DNA of 51,811 nucleotides from the NCBI GenBank assembly GCA_030149525.1, contig JASBRJ010000230.1, positions 1-51,811 of the forward strand, given 5' to 3'. This DNA comes from a bacterium (GTDB taxonomy: Bacteria; Vulcanimicrobiota; Xenobia; Xenobiales; JADMJV01). A model generated the notes under the pieces. That model did no database searches and was not told the DNA's origin. It was given only the letters and a program-made list of their open reading frames with translations. Of the stretch, positions 42,215 to 51,658 are shown piece by piece; position 1 is the first letter of the stretch, and each line of letters opens with the position of its first letter. The position numbers and the translations under genes are program-made.

Positions 42215-43255
42215 TCACGAGCTCGGACCCCATCTCCATATCTTGCGCCACAATCTGCCGAGGAGGTCTCGAAAACCTTGGAGTTCAAGTCTTCTCACCA
42301 GGTATCGCTTTAGACCCCATTCACTTTCGCGATAGTGGAGCCAGTAGTCGAATAGGGGAAAAAATGCAAACCCAATTTCTCCCACCAGGTCGTGACGATG
42401 TCTGGTGACCGTGCTCCAGGCCCGGTCAAACAGAGACGCCGGATGCTGTGGTCGTAAGCAAGACCATCCCAGGTCGCGCAAGGGGAGGTTGTGGAGGCGT
42501 TGCAGGAGGTGCCGCTCGGTGAGCAATCGTTCGATCTCTTCAAAATCTATCTCCGTGCGATGACGTCGCAAGAAGATCTCTATGTCGTAGAGATAACGGG
42601 CCAGATGATGAGGTTCTCGGTGGGCCACAGCCACAAGATGAAACAGTTGGTGAGTGAGAGACAGACTGCTCATCTCGTGCCCCTCCAAGTGAAACGCTGA
42701 GCGCGATTCCCAGAAAACAACATCACAGCCGTTCCAGCGTGCCTCTCTTAGCAGAAACCAGTGCAGATCGAGCTTGGCACCATCACGCTTGAACTCCATG
42801 GCGTTCTCGAGACGTTCCTCGGGTTCGACCCAGTCCGCCCAGGGCTGCCATCCTTCTTCGAGTAAAACTTGTTGGGCTTGAGAAGCTTGTTCAAATCGCA
42901 CCAGCAGATCGAAATCGTGGGCAGGGCGTACACCAAGACTGTTGTGGGTCGATCGGTTCAGGACAACTCCCTTGAGCACGATCACGTCGATGCCCCGAGC
43001 TTCCAGAACGGTGACCACTTGACAACACGCGATCTCCAGCATCCGATTGTGGGAGAGCGCCTTCTCGCACTCCTCAGCCACGATCGGGTGCTCCACCCCC
43101 AGGTTCTGTGCAACTTGAGGAAGTAACCTCTTGGCTCTGTAGCTGAAGTCCTCGAGAGGTAGCGCGCTGAGAAGTTCTTCCCAACGACGCAGCCCCTCCT
43201 GGGGCGGGAGAGTGGCACAATGAAAGAGCTCAATTTGCAAATCAAATTCCTGCAT
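42215..43255 (-). CDS. NTP_transf_5-like nucleotidyltransferase
   Basis: A 346-residue protein with the nucleotidyltransferase-fold pattern of the NTP_transf_5 family. VIVLKGVVLNRSTHNSLGVR is followed by HDFDLLV, whose two Asp residues are the expected metal ligands. A helical C-terminal half carries HQLFHLVAVAHREPHHLARYLYDIEIF. Members occur in peptide-modification and exopolysaccharide clusters, often beside HprK-like kinases. They may transfer a nucleotide to a metabolite or peptide, but few are characterised. It is the last gene of the seven-gene minus-strand operon, three bases after the GT4 gene. No clear ribosome site is visible. Confidence 0.8.
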   Translation of the reverse strand: MQEFDLQIELFHCATLPPQEGLRRWEELLSALPLEDFSYRAKRLLPQVAQNLGVEHPIVAEECEKALSHNRMLEIACCQVVTVLEARGIDVIVLKGVVLNRSTHNSLGVRPAHDFDLLVRFEQASQAQQVLLEEGWQPWADWVEPEERLENAMEFKRDGAKLDLHWFLLREARWNGCDVVFWESRSAFHLEGHEMSSLSLTHQLFHLVAVAHREPHHLARYLYDIEIFLRRHRTEIDFEEIERLLTERHLLQRLHNLPLRDLGWSCLRPQHPASLFDRAWSTVTRHRHDLVGEIGFAFFPLFDYWLHYRESEWGLKRYLVRRLELQGFRDLLGRLWRKIWRWGPSS

Positions 43256-43258
43256 GGG

Positions 43259-44437
43259 TTAGGAGATGCTCAACTCAGCTTTCCATTTTCTCACAAGGGA
43301 GTCCCAGTCCATGGGTTCTTTGGCTAGAAAATCCGGCCCCTTGTGGGCTAAAGCTTCTCGCAATTCTTCATCCTCGCTCAATCGAACAAGGCTGTCTGCC
43401 ATCTCCTCGGTGGACTCAACCAAAAGCCCGGCACCACTCTCCGACACCAACTCTTGCAGGCCTCCAACACGGGCGGCCACCACAGGCACTCTGCAAGCTA
43501 GAGCCTCAATGGTCTGCAATCCCAAGCCTTCCGTTCGAGAAGGAACTAAAATCACGTCGCTGCTCCGCAGAGTTTCGGCCACAACCCGAGACGAAACACT
43601 GCCCTCAAAATGAATTGGCGTTCCGTGGCAAGATTGTTCCAATTCCGAGCGCATGCGACCGTCACCAAGCACCGTGGCCTTTATGGAACAGTTCTGCTCC
43701 AGGGCAAGTTTCACCGCCTTCACAAAACGGTCCGGACCCTTGTCCGGCTCTAGTCGTCCCACAAAAATTACCCGCAAGGACCCCTCGGATTTTGTGCGGC
43801 CTCCGGGATGAAAAAGTTCAGGGTCATAAGCTCCCCGCATCAGTTGGGTGTGCGCGTCTTTCAAACCACATCGGTGGCGAAGATGCTCTCTCATAAATCT
43901 GGAAGGCACGGCCACTCGGTCAACCCTCTGGAGTCGTTCGGCCAACTCTTGCTCCAAGGGCGTGTCCATCACTCGGTAGGTGAACGGCCCTCCGTGACAC
44001 ATGACGATCCGTCGGACACCCACGATCTCCGACAGAATCCAGGCCCAGGGAAATTCTCGATGGGCTACGATCGCTTGAGGCCGACACTGGTTTAGAACAC
44101 TGCGGGTTCGCTCTACTAACGCCTCCCAGGAAGCTCTCCCATCCTTAAGGTTGATGGCCTCTTCAAACCCCCAATGGCAAGCCAGATCACCGATCGAGCC
44201 CGGGTCTCCGTAGCCGAGTGTATGCTGGGCGATCCCACTCTCGCTCAGCCCGCGGATTACATGATAGGCGACATTGGATGCTCCCACTCCCGGGCGTTCC
44301 AAAATAGTTAGGATACCACCGGTAGACGAGGCAGATGCTTTTCGTCTAGCGCCCCCCCAGTCGTCAGTCAAATTCGGGTTGGTGCGTACCTGTTTTCTGA
44401 ACGCTTCATACTCGGCTAGACAGGCTTGGCTCAGCAT
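43259..44437 (-). CDS. glycosyltransferase family 4 (GT-B fold)
   Basis: A 392-residue protein. The C-terminal half has the GT4 pattern: RVIFVGRLEPDKGPDRFVKA, VLGDGRMRSELE and VPSRTEGLGLQTIEALACRVPVVA, whose E-x7-E holds the nucleotide-sugar. The N-terminal acceptor domain is less conserved (TILERPGVGASNVAYHVIRG). It transfers a sugar from an activated donor to an unknown acceptor. It overlaps the methyltransferase gene by seven bases. Cytosolic, with no membrane helix. Confidence 0.88.
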   Translation of the reverse strand: MLSQACLAEYEAFRKQVRTNPNLTDDWGGARRKASASSTGGILTILERPGVGASNVAYHVIRGLSESGIAQHTLGYGDPGSIGDLACHWGFEEAINLKDGRASWEALVERTRSVLNQCRPQAIVAHREFPWAWILSEIVGVRRIVMCHGGPFTYRVMDTPLEQELAERLQRVDRVAVPSRFMREHLRHRCGLKDAHTQLMRGAYDPELFHPGGRTKSEGSLRVIFVGRLEPDKGPDRFVKAVKLALEQNCSIKATVLGDGRMRSELEQSCHGTPIHFEGSVSSRVVAETLRSSDVILVPSRTEGLGLQTIEALACRVPVVAARVGGLQELVSESGAGLLVESTEEMADSLVRLSEDEELREALAHKGPDFLAKEPMDWDSLVRKWKAELSIS

Positions 44438-45471
44438 TGGGCGACCTTTCTTGCGCTGGTAACACTGAAGTAGCCTGAGGAAGCGGTGGTCTCAACTTGC
44501 TGGAAGCCAACTCCCTCCAAGATCGCTTTCAACTCCTTGAATGTATGCTGCTTTCCTACCGGTGACCACACCAACATATTCACGCTTGCCGCGGCTGCCA
44601 CCAAAGGTCCGTTCTTCTCTTCATCCAGCAGCATCTCGTGAATCATAATTCGACCACCCGGAGGCAGTTGGGCGAAGCTCTTTTGGGAAAGCAAACGACA
44701 CTGCTCCAGGGAATGGTTGTGGAACACCTCCGAGTAGAAGTGAAGATCGGCCTGGGGAAGGTCCACCTCGGCCCAGAAATCACCACGGTGTGTTCGAACT
44801 CTGTCCTGCAGCCCAGCCTTATTTATGAAAATCTGGGCTGCCGGACACACAGGTTCGCGCTCCAGCACCACGGCACTCAGGTCGGGCCATTTCCGAACCG
44901 CCTCCAGGGAGTAGACGCCTGAGCCTCCTCCGATATCCAACATGACCCGATGTTCAGAGAGGTCGACTCGGGTTGGCCAAACTCGCGCTGGAGCCTGTCC
45001 TCTGGCGTGCATAGCGGCCGTGAAAGCTTCCGCCCAACCTTCTTCTTCGGAATGCGGGGTGGTCTGAAAGATACGGTCAAAAGATGGCGTCCCGCTGAGT
45101 ATCGCGTCTTTGATACTATCGTAGCTAAAAAGGGCCCGTCGTTTGAGTAACATATCCCAGTAGGCGCCAAAGCTGTAGGGAGAGTCGTTTAGAAAGAACA
45201 TGCGTCCGAGAGAGCACAATTCGAATCGCCCCTCATAGTGGTGTAACAATCCCGCTGCGGCGCACATCGATAGCATTCCCTCGGCGGCCCGGGGCTCAAG
45301 TTTGAAACGCTCACAGACTTCGGTGAGGTTTCGTGCTTGCTGACCAAGAAATTCGTAGACCCCGATCTCATGAGCTACCAACACAACGGGCATCACCAAG
45401 CTTGCGGCCAAAAGATCGCGCAGTGAGGTTTCGGCTGTGGCAAGTTCTTCCGGGGTCGAAGCCTGGTTCAT
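44431..45471 (-). CDS. SAM-dependent O-methyltransferase with dimerisation domain
   Basis: A 346-residue protein. Residues about 15-100 form a winged-helix dimerisation domain (VAHEIGVYEFLGQQARNLTE). Residues about 165-340 are the class I methyltransferase, with MLDIGGGSGVYSLEAV for SAM, YSEVFHNHSLEQC holding the catalytic His, and MIHEMLLDEEKNGPL. The layout is that of O-methyltransferases of natural-product pathways (AcetylSerotonin/caffeate type). It overlaps both neighbours by 4-7 bases within the operon. The acceptor is unknown. Confidence 0.85.
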   Translation of the reverse strand: MNQASTPEELATAETSLRDLLAASLVMPVVLVAHEIGVYEFLGQQARNLTEVCERFKLEPRAAEGMLSMCAAAGLLHHYEGRFELCSLGRMFFLNDSPYSFGAYWDMLLKRRALFSYDSIKDAILSGTPSFDRIFQTTPHSEEEGWAEAFTAAMHARGQAPARVWPTRVDLSEHRVMLDIGGGSGVYSLEAVRKWPDLSAVVLEREPVCPAAQIFINKAGLQDRVRTHRGDFWAEVDLPQADLHFYSEVFHNHSLEQCRLLSQKSFAQLPPGGRIMIHEMLLDEEKNGPLVAAAASVNMLVWSPVGKQHTFKELKAILEGVGFQQVETTASSGYFSVTSARKVAQC

Positions 45472-46415
45472 TCATCATCCTCTCGCCGACCGAGAAAGTA
45501 ATCCTCCATGACCGATTTCCATTCAGGCTGAGGCTTGCGAAATTTCCATACGCCTTGATTTGTGGTCTCAATATCGGTGTCACAGTCTATTCCCAACTCG
45601 ACGAATAGAGCGTGTCGCTCAAAGTACTTGCGATTTGCGAGCTCTCCGTGGTTGAGATGAAAAAGGGCTCGGTTCAGGTAGCCAACCTTACCGTGCACTT
45701 TCTCAAATGTCCTGCGAGCCCAGGTAGAATAACTAGACCGAGCGACGTAGTTGAACAGACCCAAATCTGCTCGTTTATGAAGCCAAGTTTGAGAGAGACC
45801 GACCGTACCCAAAAGCCAGAAGAAATCACCTGAGCCCATGATGCAGCGGTCAAACAGCCCAACCTCACTCATGAGCTCTCGCCTGGCAGCCCACGCCATA
45901 CCCGGCGCACCCGCGTGAGATTCGACAAAGGAAGCCTCGCCGCGCTCGGCCCAATCTCGGGCAGAGGAGAGCTTGGGATCGGTCAAGTGGAGTTCTGTCT
46001 CGCCTGGCGGTAGTTTTGAAGAGACAAGAGTCTCAGTCATCTCGCGGTTGATATAGTGCACTTCTGAAAATAACTGAACTACGGGATTTTCTTCGAGGAT
46101 TCTTATGATCTCATCCGACACATCCGCCTTTGTATAGAAGATGTCGCAGTCTAGCCAGGCCACAAATTCTGCCTCGGAGGGCAGTCGAGAAAATCCTATA
46201 TTGAGCAAGCGCTCTTTCTGCCACATCATGTCGCCACCGCTGAGTTGAACCAGGATGTCGGCGTCGTCGGGAGTTAAACTAAATTTGCCGGTGGGATGCC
46301 ATTCCACTGTGAGGAGCGGCATTTTCAACCAACGACGAAAAGCTCGGTAGTTACGCAGTCGGCTCTTCCACCCCAAGGGATTGAAATAGCTCGTCACAGC
46401 CCAAAGCCGGCTCAA
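45468..46415 (-). CDS. GT-A-fold glycosyltransferase with DCD motif
   Basis: I set the start at TTG 46415, which overlaps the stop of the upstream gene (TTGA) and has GAGGGA ahead of it. A longer ATG reading would run through that gene. The product has 315 residues and opens MSRLWAVTSYFNPLGWKSRL. FVAWLDCDIFYT holds the metal-binding D-x-D. DMMWQKERLLNIGFSRLP is also typical of a sugar-transferase group found in EPS and natural-product loci. Donor and acceptor are unknown. Confidence 0.78.
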   Translation of the reverse strand: MSRLWAVTSYFNPLGWKSRLRNYRAFRRWLKMPLLTVEWHPTGKFSLTPDDADILVQLSGGDMMWQKERLLNIGFSRLPSEAEFVAWLDCDIFYTKADVSDEIIRILEENPVVQLFSEVHYINREMTETLVSSKLPPGETELHLTDPKLSSARDWAERGEASFVESHAGAPGMAWAARRELMSEVGLFDRCIMGSGDFFWLLGTVGLSQTWLHKRADLGLFNYVARSSYSTWARRTFEKVHGKVGYLNRALFHLNHGELANRKYFERHALFVELGIDCDTDIETTNQGVWKFRKPQPEWKSVMEDYFLGRREDDE

Positions 46416-47248
46416 AGGGTTCCCTCGTTGAGAAAAGCTGTCAGACGACTCTTGGGGAAATCTACTCCCTTGGCACCCAGAGTGGAGTGAAAGTAAAGGC
46501 CTTTGACCACAGCCACGGCTTTCCAAAAGTCAAGATCGCTCACGGTGCGCTGAGAGAATCGCTCGTAATAATTGAGAAAGCCCTTCCACTGTTCCGGGGG
46601 GAGAGGCCAGCGATACCAACTTAAGCCCACATCGTAGTCGAGAAAGTCCAGATCCAAGTTCTCGTTGTCCACACTCCAGACTTCTCCGTCGACATCCTGC
46701 ACCAGGTTTTCTCCGCAAAAGTCGCCATGAATCAAACCGCGTTGTCCTCGCCACGCACTCGAATTCTCGAACACCGATTCTAGCGCCCTCAACTGGGACT
46801 GCTCCAAGATGGCCCTATGGCGGAGCCAGTCCAGTCGTTCCTGGACCAGTTCAGGACTTATGCCCGAACCGGGCGGAGAGTCATCAACTCTGCAGCTATG
46901 AAGTCGAGCCAAAAGTGAGGCGGCTTTTCGCAGGGTATCGTCCTCGGAGGGAAAGTGGTCCAGAGTATGGCCCTGGATCCAATCCTCCACCATCACTCGA
47001 CCTCTCCGAGCCAACATCGGCGACAAGCGCACACCGGCGGTAGAGTTCCTCATACGACACAGTCGTTCAACCCTCCACTCTTCGCTCAGGCACCGAACTT
47101 TGACAACGGAGTTGGCGTTTGTGGTCACTCGATGAGCCCTTCGCCCCGAACGATGTTGAGCGAAAGTGGTTATGAGCTCCGAGGTGAGCGGCGTGAAACC
47201 CAACTGGCGGCAGGTGTTCACTATCTCCTCCGACATCGACAGGTTCAC
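46412..47248 (-). CDS. APH/choline-kinase-like phosphotransferase
   Basis: GTG 47248 overlaps the kinase stop before it (GTGA); an ATG 12 bases later is also possible. The product has 278 residues. The catalytic loop is GLIHGDFCGENLV (HGDFCGEN 174-181), and the metal Asp is in SVDNENLDLDFLDYDVG. These are the signatures of the aminoglycoside phosphotransferase superfamily, which phosphorylates small hydroxyl substrates such as choline, homoserine or sugars. In this operon it probably modifies a pathway intermediate rather than an antibiotic. The upstream leader seen in frame is the shadow of the neighbouring gene. Confidence 0.82.
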   Translation of the reverse strand: MNLSMSEEIVNTCRQLGFTPLTSELITTFAQHRSGRRAHRVTTNANSVVKVRCLSEEWRVERLCRMRNSTAGVRLSPMLARRGRVMVEDWIQGHTLDHFPSEDDTLRKAASLLARLHSCRVDDSPPGSGISPELVQERLDWLRHRAILEQSQLRALESVFENSSAWRGQRGLIHGDFCGENLVQDVDGEVWSVDNENLDLDFLDYDVGLSWYRWPLPPEQWKGFLNYYERFSQRTVSDLDFWKAVAVVKGLYFHSTLGAKGVDFPKSRLTAFLNEGTL

Positions 47249-48381
47249 CCTGAGTGCGCTCCCGAGAGGCTGATCCTTGCGAGGAGCTGGAGTGCTACCT
47301 CTGTTGAGGCAAACGCCTGGGTGCCCAGGGCTACCTCCCAGCAAGGAATCTTGCCCACCCAACTCTCAATTTCTCCCATTTCTGCGTTTCCGGAAGGTTC
47401 GCCGAAGATAGTCTTAGCGGGACGATTCCCGGGCAGACCATAGAGACACTCTTCTATCCTTAGCTTAGCTTCAACGGGAGGTATGATTCTGGTACGAAAC
47501 GATTCGTCATCTTGTTTCACAGGAAAAAGCAGCCCTCCCAAAGGAGCCGATGCGAGCGGTCGACTTCTTAAATTCCGTGAAAAATCTGCCGGATTGAGAA
47601 AGACTTCTTCCGCCGGACCGGGCGGCGGAAGGGGGAGAATAAGAGTCGCTCTCTCGTCATTGCTGTGAGTGATAAAGCGCGTGGCAGTGTCGAGACCTAA
47701 TTTGAGTTGAGGGATGAATTCCTGGGTCCCTTCACGCACTCGAATCACCGTAGGTACACCTCGGACGACGATCTCGTCAAGGTCCGACCGCTCAAGCATA
47801 ACCCAGTCGTTGGATAAGAATTCGGCTTCCGTGGAGTTCAAGAGATAGGACAGCAAAGTTGTTTTCCCAGCCCGCTTTGGACCAAGTATGAGAAACGCTC
47901 GCCCAGCAAAAACCAATGCCGAAGAGTGGAGGGCCAACATCGTTTGACAGGTGCGCTGCCAGGCCAATTCCCTTAAGGTTCTGACCAAGGAAACCCTGGC
48001 AGCGACCGAACCCGCACGGGTGAGAAGAGTGATCTCATCGTCAAAGACCTGGTAAAAACACATCCTTATCTCATCGAACACCGTGGTCCGGCCGGAGGTC
48101 GTCCAGCCTGGCTTCACGATCAACTGACTGTCGAGTGAGAAGCAGTTTCGAGGAGAGGTGGAGGAAACTTCCATCTCTGTTGTTGCCCGCGCGTAGGCCT
48201 CGTCGTCATGCCAGAGCCTAATATGTCTTCCCCGGCAGTGGTCGCTAAAGAGGTACCAGGGAGTGAGAAAATCTTCCAGCCACAGGCGGTCGGTAGGATC
48301 GTTGCCGGAGAGGCGAAAATGACAGGAGCCCCACTCGACACCAGCCTCCCAAACATCCTCACTGACGCTGCTGCAGCTCAA
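47245..48381 (-). CDS. HprK-like P-loop kinase
   Basis: A 378-residue protein starting with TTG, which overlaps the preceding stop (TTGA) and follows a GAGTGAGG ribosome site. LHSSALVFAGRAFLILGPKRAGKTTLL (within residues 151-177) carries the HprK-type pattern of a His-containing strand followed by a Walker A loop (GPKRAGKT, 167-174). SNDWVMLERSDL is like the second metal motif. Bacterial HPr kinase proper acts on phosphocarrier protein; these shorter relatives occur in lasso-peptide and EPS clusters and can phosphorylate peptides or lipids. Here no HPr or peptide precursor is seen, so the substrate is unknown. Confidence 0.75.
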   Translation of the reverse strand: MSCSSVSEDVWEAGVEWGSCHFRLSGNDPTDRLWLEDFLTPWYLFSDHCRGRHIRLWHDDEAYARATTEMEVSSTSPRNCFSLDSQLIVKPGWTTSGRTTVFDEIRMCFYQVFDDEITLLTRAGSVAARVSLVRTLRELAWQRTCQTMLALHSSALVFAGRAFLILGPKRAGKTTLLSYLLNSTEAEFLSNDWVMLERSDLDEIVVRGVPTVIRVREGTQEFIPQLKLGLDTATRFITHSNDERATLILPLPPPGPAEEVFLNPADFSRNLRSRPLASAPLGGLLFPVKQDDESFRTRIIPPVEAKLRIEECLYGLPGNRPAKTIFGEPSGNAEMGEIESWVGKIPCWEVALGTQAFASTEVALQLLARISLSGAHSG

Positions 48382-51300
48382 CGGCAGACCTCACTCCTGC
48401 TGCCTTCCAGCCAACGACTTACGTCGCCTTGAGAGAGTCTTGGGGGCGGCCCCAGCTCAAGCTGCTTCAACTCTTGGCGAAACTTCTGAGCCTCCACCCG
48501 CTCCGGTGCCAACGGCTTCGTCCAGGGGCGAGCCAAGAGAGGACCAACGGTCTGCTCCAGTCTCTCTCGAAACAAACTGTGGTCAACTCTCCGAACGGGT
48601 AGGCAACGGCCGACCCAATCGATGAGGTGGTCCAGGGAAACGTCTTGGCCGACGCCCCAGTTGCTGAGATGAAAGACCCTCAACTCTTGACTCGGCTGGT
48701 GGAGGCAAAGAGCAGCTAGAAAACCGGCCACAAAATCCACCGGAAGACCGTCGAAATGACGGTGTTCGGCATCATCTCGATAGAACGTATAGGGCGCCGA
48801 ACTGCTTTCTAGAATCCCCCGAAGCAGCGTCTGAAACATGTCCTGGTGATTGAGCTCCAAAGGATAGCTTCGATGAGGCAAGAGAAGACACGAGCGAGAA
48901 ATCGAAATGGGTAGACCTGTTTGTTGATGGAATTTCTCTAATAAGACCTCTCCCGCCCACTTGCTCGTAACATAGCCGTGAGCGTAGCCATCTGAGACTA
49001 TCTCTCGCTGCGGCCATAGTCGAGAGGCAGGTTCTTCTCCAAAATCTTTGCGGCCGAGCCCGGCAGTGGAAACAAAATGAAACGCTTTGGCTCTGCCCTC
49101 CAGAGCAAATTGGGCCAGAGTAGCGGTGCCTTCTACATTCGATTCAAAGAGGTCTGAGTAGGCAAGTGCGTGATTGACCAGGGCGCCTGCGTGAAGGATA
49201 GCCTCTACCTCTTGTGTGAGCCGAGAGTACAGAGTCTCTGTCAGTCCTAAACGGGGCGATTGAAAATCCCCGGCCACCACTTCCACCCGTCCGAGTGCGC
49301 TAAACCGAAGATAAGCCTGACGGGCTTTCCCGTCGAGAAAAGAGCGCTCAACGCGCGAGCAAGCTTCTTTGTCGTTGCGGGCCCGAACGAGGCAAACCAA
49401 TCGAGCACCGCGCTCCAATAATTCAAGAGTCAGAGCTCTTCCCAAAAAGCCGGTGGCCCCCGTTATGAGTACGGTTTGGACTGTCTTTTCCGCCGCCGTC
49501 TTGGATGATTTGAAAACTTGGGGGCTCAAGAAAAGCGCTGGTCTAATATCCTGGTGCCGGATCTGGGCAGCTCCTACCGGATGAATCGTTTCATACAATC
49601 GTTTTTGTGAACTCGAGACGGTTTGCTCCAGCTCCTCAATGGTAAGCTCTAAAAGCTTCCCTGCGGGCAGCTCCCATCCGGCATTCTCTTTGGCCAGGAC
49701 GCTGAGCCTGATGGCGTCCAAGGAATCACCACCGAGGCTTCTCAACGTGCTGTCGCTCGTCACTTCGCTCATCTCGAGTTCGAGGACAAAAGCCAGCAAG
49801 GCGCGCAATCCGTCTGGTCGTTGGGACCATTTTTTCAGCCGGTTTATCTGGCTTTTTTCGCGATCTAAATAGAGTTGCTCAAGTCGCTCGCCGTAGTAAG
49901 CCTTCAAGTTCGCGCGACGAAGCTTTCCAGTATGACTCAGCATCCCGTTGGCCTCGCTAAACGGGGCGTCTGCGAGTAACAGATCCGAGGGAACCTGGTG
50001 GGGCTGGAGTTGGAACTCCCGAGCCACTCGTCGCAGCTCCTCGGCGAGAATCGCTTGGCTCATTTCGCCCTTCAAAGAGTGGGGAACCACAACCGCCAGA
50101 AGACGCGATTTCTGAGCGTTTCCATAGAGAAAAATCTGATGAATTTTTGCACTCGCTGCCACAAAGAGAGCTTCCAGTCGAGACACGTTGACAAATTTGC
50201 CAAGACCTAGTCGAAGCAAGCTACTTGCCCGTTCGAGCCATACGATCTTCCCTTTCTCAGTTTCTTCCACAATATCACCGGTTAGGAAGTAGCCTTCTTC
50301 GTCTCGCAGTGCCTGGTGAGATGTGGTCTTCCCGTAGTACCCGGTGGTCCCGCGATGGGTTTTTATGGCCAACTCTCCTCTGGGGAAGGGTCGATCCGAC
50401 CGGGTGAAGCCTAAATCAGGGCGGTCGATCAGCTTGTAAGAAAGCCAAGGGTAAAGCCGACCGTTGCAGGCGATCGGTCCAACCTCGGTGGAGCCGTAGA
50501 GATCGTTGACGGGAACTTGCAGACACTGTTCTAGGAAAACAATGATCTGCGGGTCGGTGGGAGCGGAACCGATCTTGACCTGAGAAAGTCGGCCTCCCAT
50601 GCTCTTCCTCATCCTAAGAGCCAGTCGCTTTCCGAGTGGAGTCTCTAACATTTTTACCGGGTCTGCAGCCTCTTCTCCACGAGCCGTGAATTCCATCTGA
50701 AAGCGTTGCCACAAAAGTTGGCTCAAAGATGGTAAGAGGAAAAGCTCCGTGGGCCGCGCTCTGGGCAGGTCGTCGAAAAGCGAAGACAGACCATCCTCGG
50801 CCGGCATGTAGGTGAGGCCTCCCGACATAAAAACTTTATAGAGAAGTGATCTTCCAGCCATATGGCAGAAGGGCAAATAGCCGAGTGTCGTGGGTGAAGG
50901 AGCTTTGGATTCAAACGCCTTACCGAGAGCCTCTTTCAGGGTGCTCTGAGACAACTTTACACCTTTGGGCTGCCCACTGTTGCCGGAAGTATAAACAACG
51001 CTATATGTTTGCTCATCGTCAACGGGAAGAATCCAGGACGGGACCCCGCTCGAATTCTTCAACGCCACCTCGTCTCGAAGGGGCTCTAACTCAGTCTCAT
51101 TGATGCAGTCCAGGGCGAGCGCCGCGCAGTCATCTGGAATTATGCCTTCAAAACGTAACAGTTGCTCGGACTCACTCACCAGGCAGCGCGGGTGAGTTTC
51201 TGAGAGGATGTGTCGCAATTCGCCGGACGTCACACCTTTTGAGATCGGCACCGAGATGCAGCCCAGGTAGAGGCACGCTACGTCCGCAACCACCCATCCC

Positions 51301-51497
51301 ACCCTGCAGGAACCGCAGAGCAACACGCGGTCTCCACGGTTGACAAGCCGGCCCAATCGGCTTGAGAAGTCGACTACACGATTCCAGAAATTTCGAAAGG
51401 AAATCTCTTTGTACTCTGAGTCCACCGTCCGCTCGGCAAAGCAGGGCCGTTGGTCGTAAGCTCGGCAGGCCTGGTGCAGCAGTTCAATGGCGTGCAC
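48378..51497 (-). CDS. carboxylic acid reductase-like A-T-R enzyme
   Basis: A 1039-residue three-domain enzyme starting with GTG. The adenylation domain spans about 1-545: YTSGNSGQPKG (169-179), YGSTEVGPIAC (334-344), YFLTGDIVE (403-411), and a catalytic-Lys region HTGKLRRANLKAYYGERLEQLY close to that of carboxylic acid reductases. The carrier domain has LGGDSLDA with phosphopantetheine Ser592. The reductase domain has TGATGFLGRALTLELLERG (679-697), Y842 and K846 (YVTSKWAGEVLL), and HFDGLPVDFVAGF. Such enzymes activate a carboxylate with ATP, load it on the carrier and reduce it with NADPH to an aldehyde. It is slightly shorter than typical CARs (about 1170). No phosphopantetheinyl transferase is in the window. 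It is the first gene of a seven-gene operon. Confidence 0.9.
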   Translation of the reverse strand: MHAIELLHQACRAYDQRPCFAERTVDSEYKEISFRNFWNRVVDFSSRLGRLVNRGDRVLLCGSCRVGWVVADVACLYLGCISVPISKGVTSGELRHILSETHPRCLVSESEQLLRFEGIIPDDCAALALDCINETELEPLRDEVALKNSSGVPSWILPVDDEQTYSVVYTSGNSGQPKGVKLSQSTLKEALGKAFESKAPSPTTLGYLPFCHMAGRSLLYKVFMSGGLTYMPAEDGLSSLFDDLPRARPTELFLLPSLSQLLWQRFQMEFTARGEEAADPVKMLETPLGKRLALRMRKSMGGRLSQVKIGSAPTDPQIIVFLEQCLQVPVNDLYGSTEVGPIACNGRLYPWLSYKLIDRPDLGFTRSDRPFPRGELAIKTHRGTTGYYGKTTSHQALRDEEGYFLTGDIVEETEKGKIVWLERASSLLRLGLGKFVNVSRLEALFVAASAKIHQIFLYGNAQKSRLLAVVVPHSLKGEMSQAILAEELRRVAREFQLQPHQVPSDLLLADAPFSEANGMLSHTGKLRRANLKAYYGERLEQLYLDREKSQINRLKKWSQRPDGLRALLAFVLELEMSEVTSDSTLRSLGGDSLDAIRLSVLAKENAGWELPAGKLLELTIEELEQTVSSSQKRLYETIHPVGAAQIRHQDIRPALFLSPQVFKSSKTAAEKTVQTVLITGATGFLGRALTLELLERGARLVCLVRARNDKEACSRVERSFLDGKARQAYLRFSALGRVEVVAGDFQSPRLGLTETLYSRLTQEVEAILHAGALVNHALAYSDLFESNVEGTATLAQFALEGRAKAFHFVSTAGLGRKDFGEEPASRLWPQREIVSDGYAHGYVTSKWAGEVLLEKFHQQTGLPISISRSCLLLPHRSYPLELNHQDMFQTLLRGILESSSAPYTFYRDDAEHRHFDGLPVDFVAGFLAALCLHQPSQELRVFHLSNWGVGQDVSLDHLIDWVGRCLPVRRVDHSLFRERLEQTVGPLLARPWTKPLAPERVEAQKFRQELKQLELGPPPRLSQGDVSRWLEGSRSEVCR

Positions 51498-51658
51498 AGT
51501 GTCCCTCAGTCAGTCTCTCTTCGACCATTTTTGCGCTACCAACTTCTCCTTATACCCCTGGATGGGGAACCGCCCGAGCCTTCACCATCAAGGACTTGAA
51601 GCCTTCAAAGAGGTGGTTGAGCGCAGGACATTCTGCTTGTTCGGGAAAGCCAAAAAGG

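Noticed and set aside
46412-47248. aminoglycoside resistance gene
   Set aside because: Only the superfamily motifs match. Its place in a biosynthetic operon points to a metabolite kinase, not antibiotic resistance.
42215-51497. lasso or other ribosomal peptide cluster
   Set aside because: The kinase and nucleotidyltransferase fit, but I found no precursor peptide, PqqD-type recognition protein, protease or cyclase.
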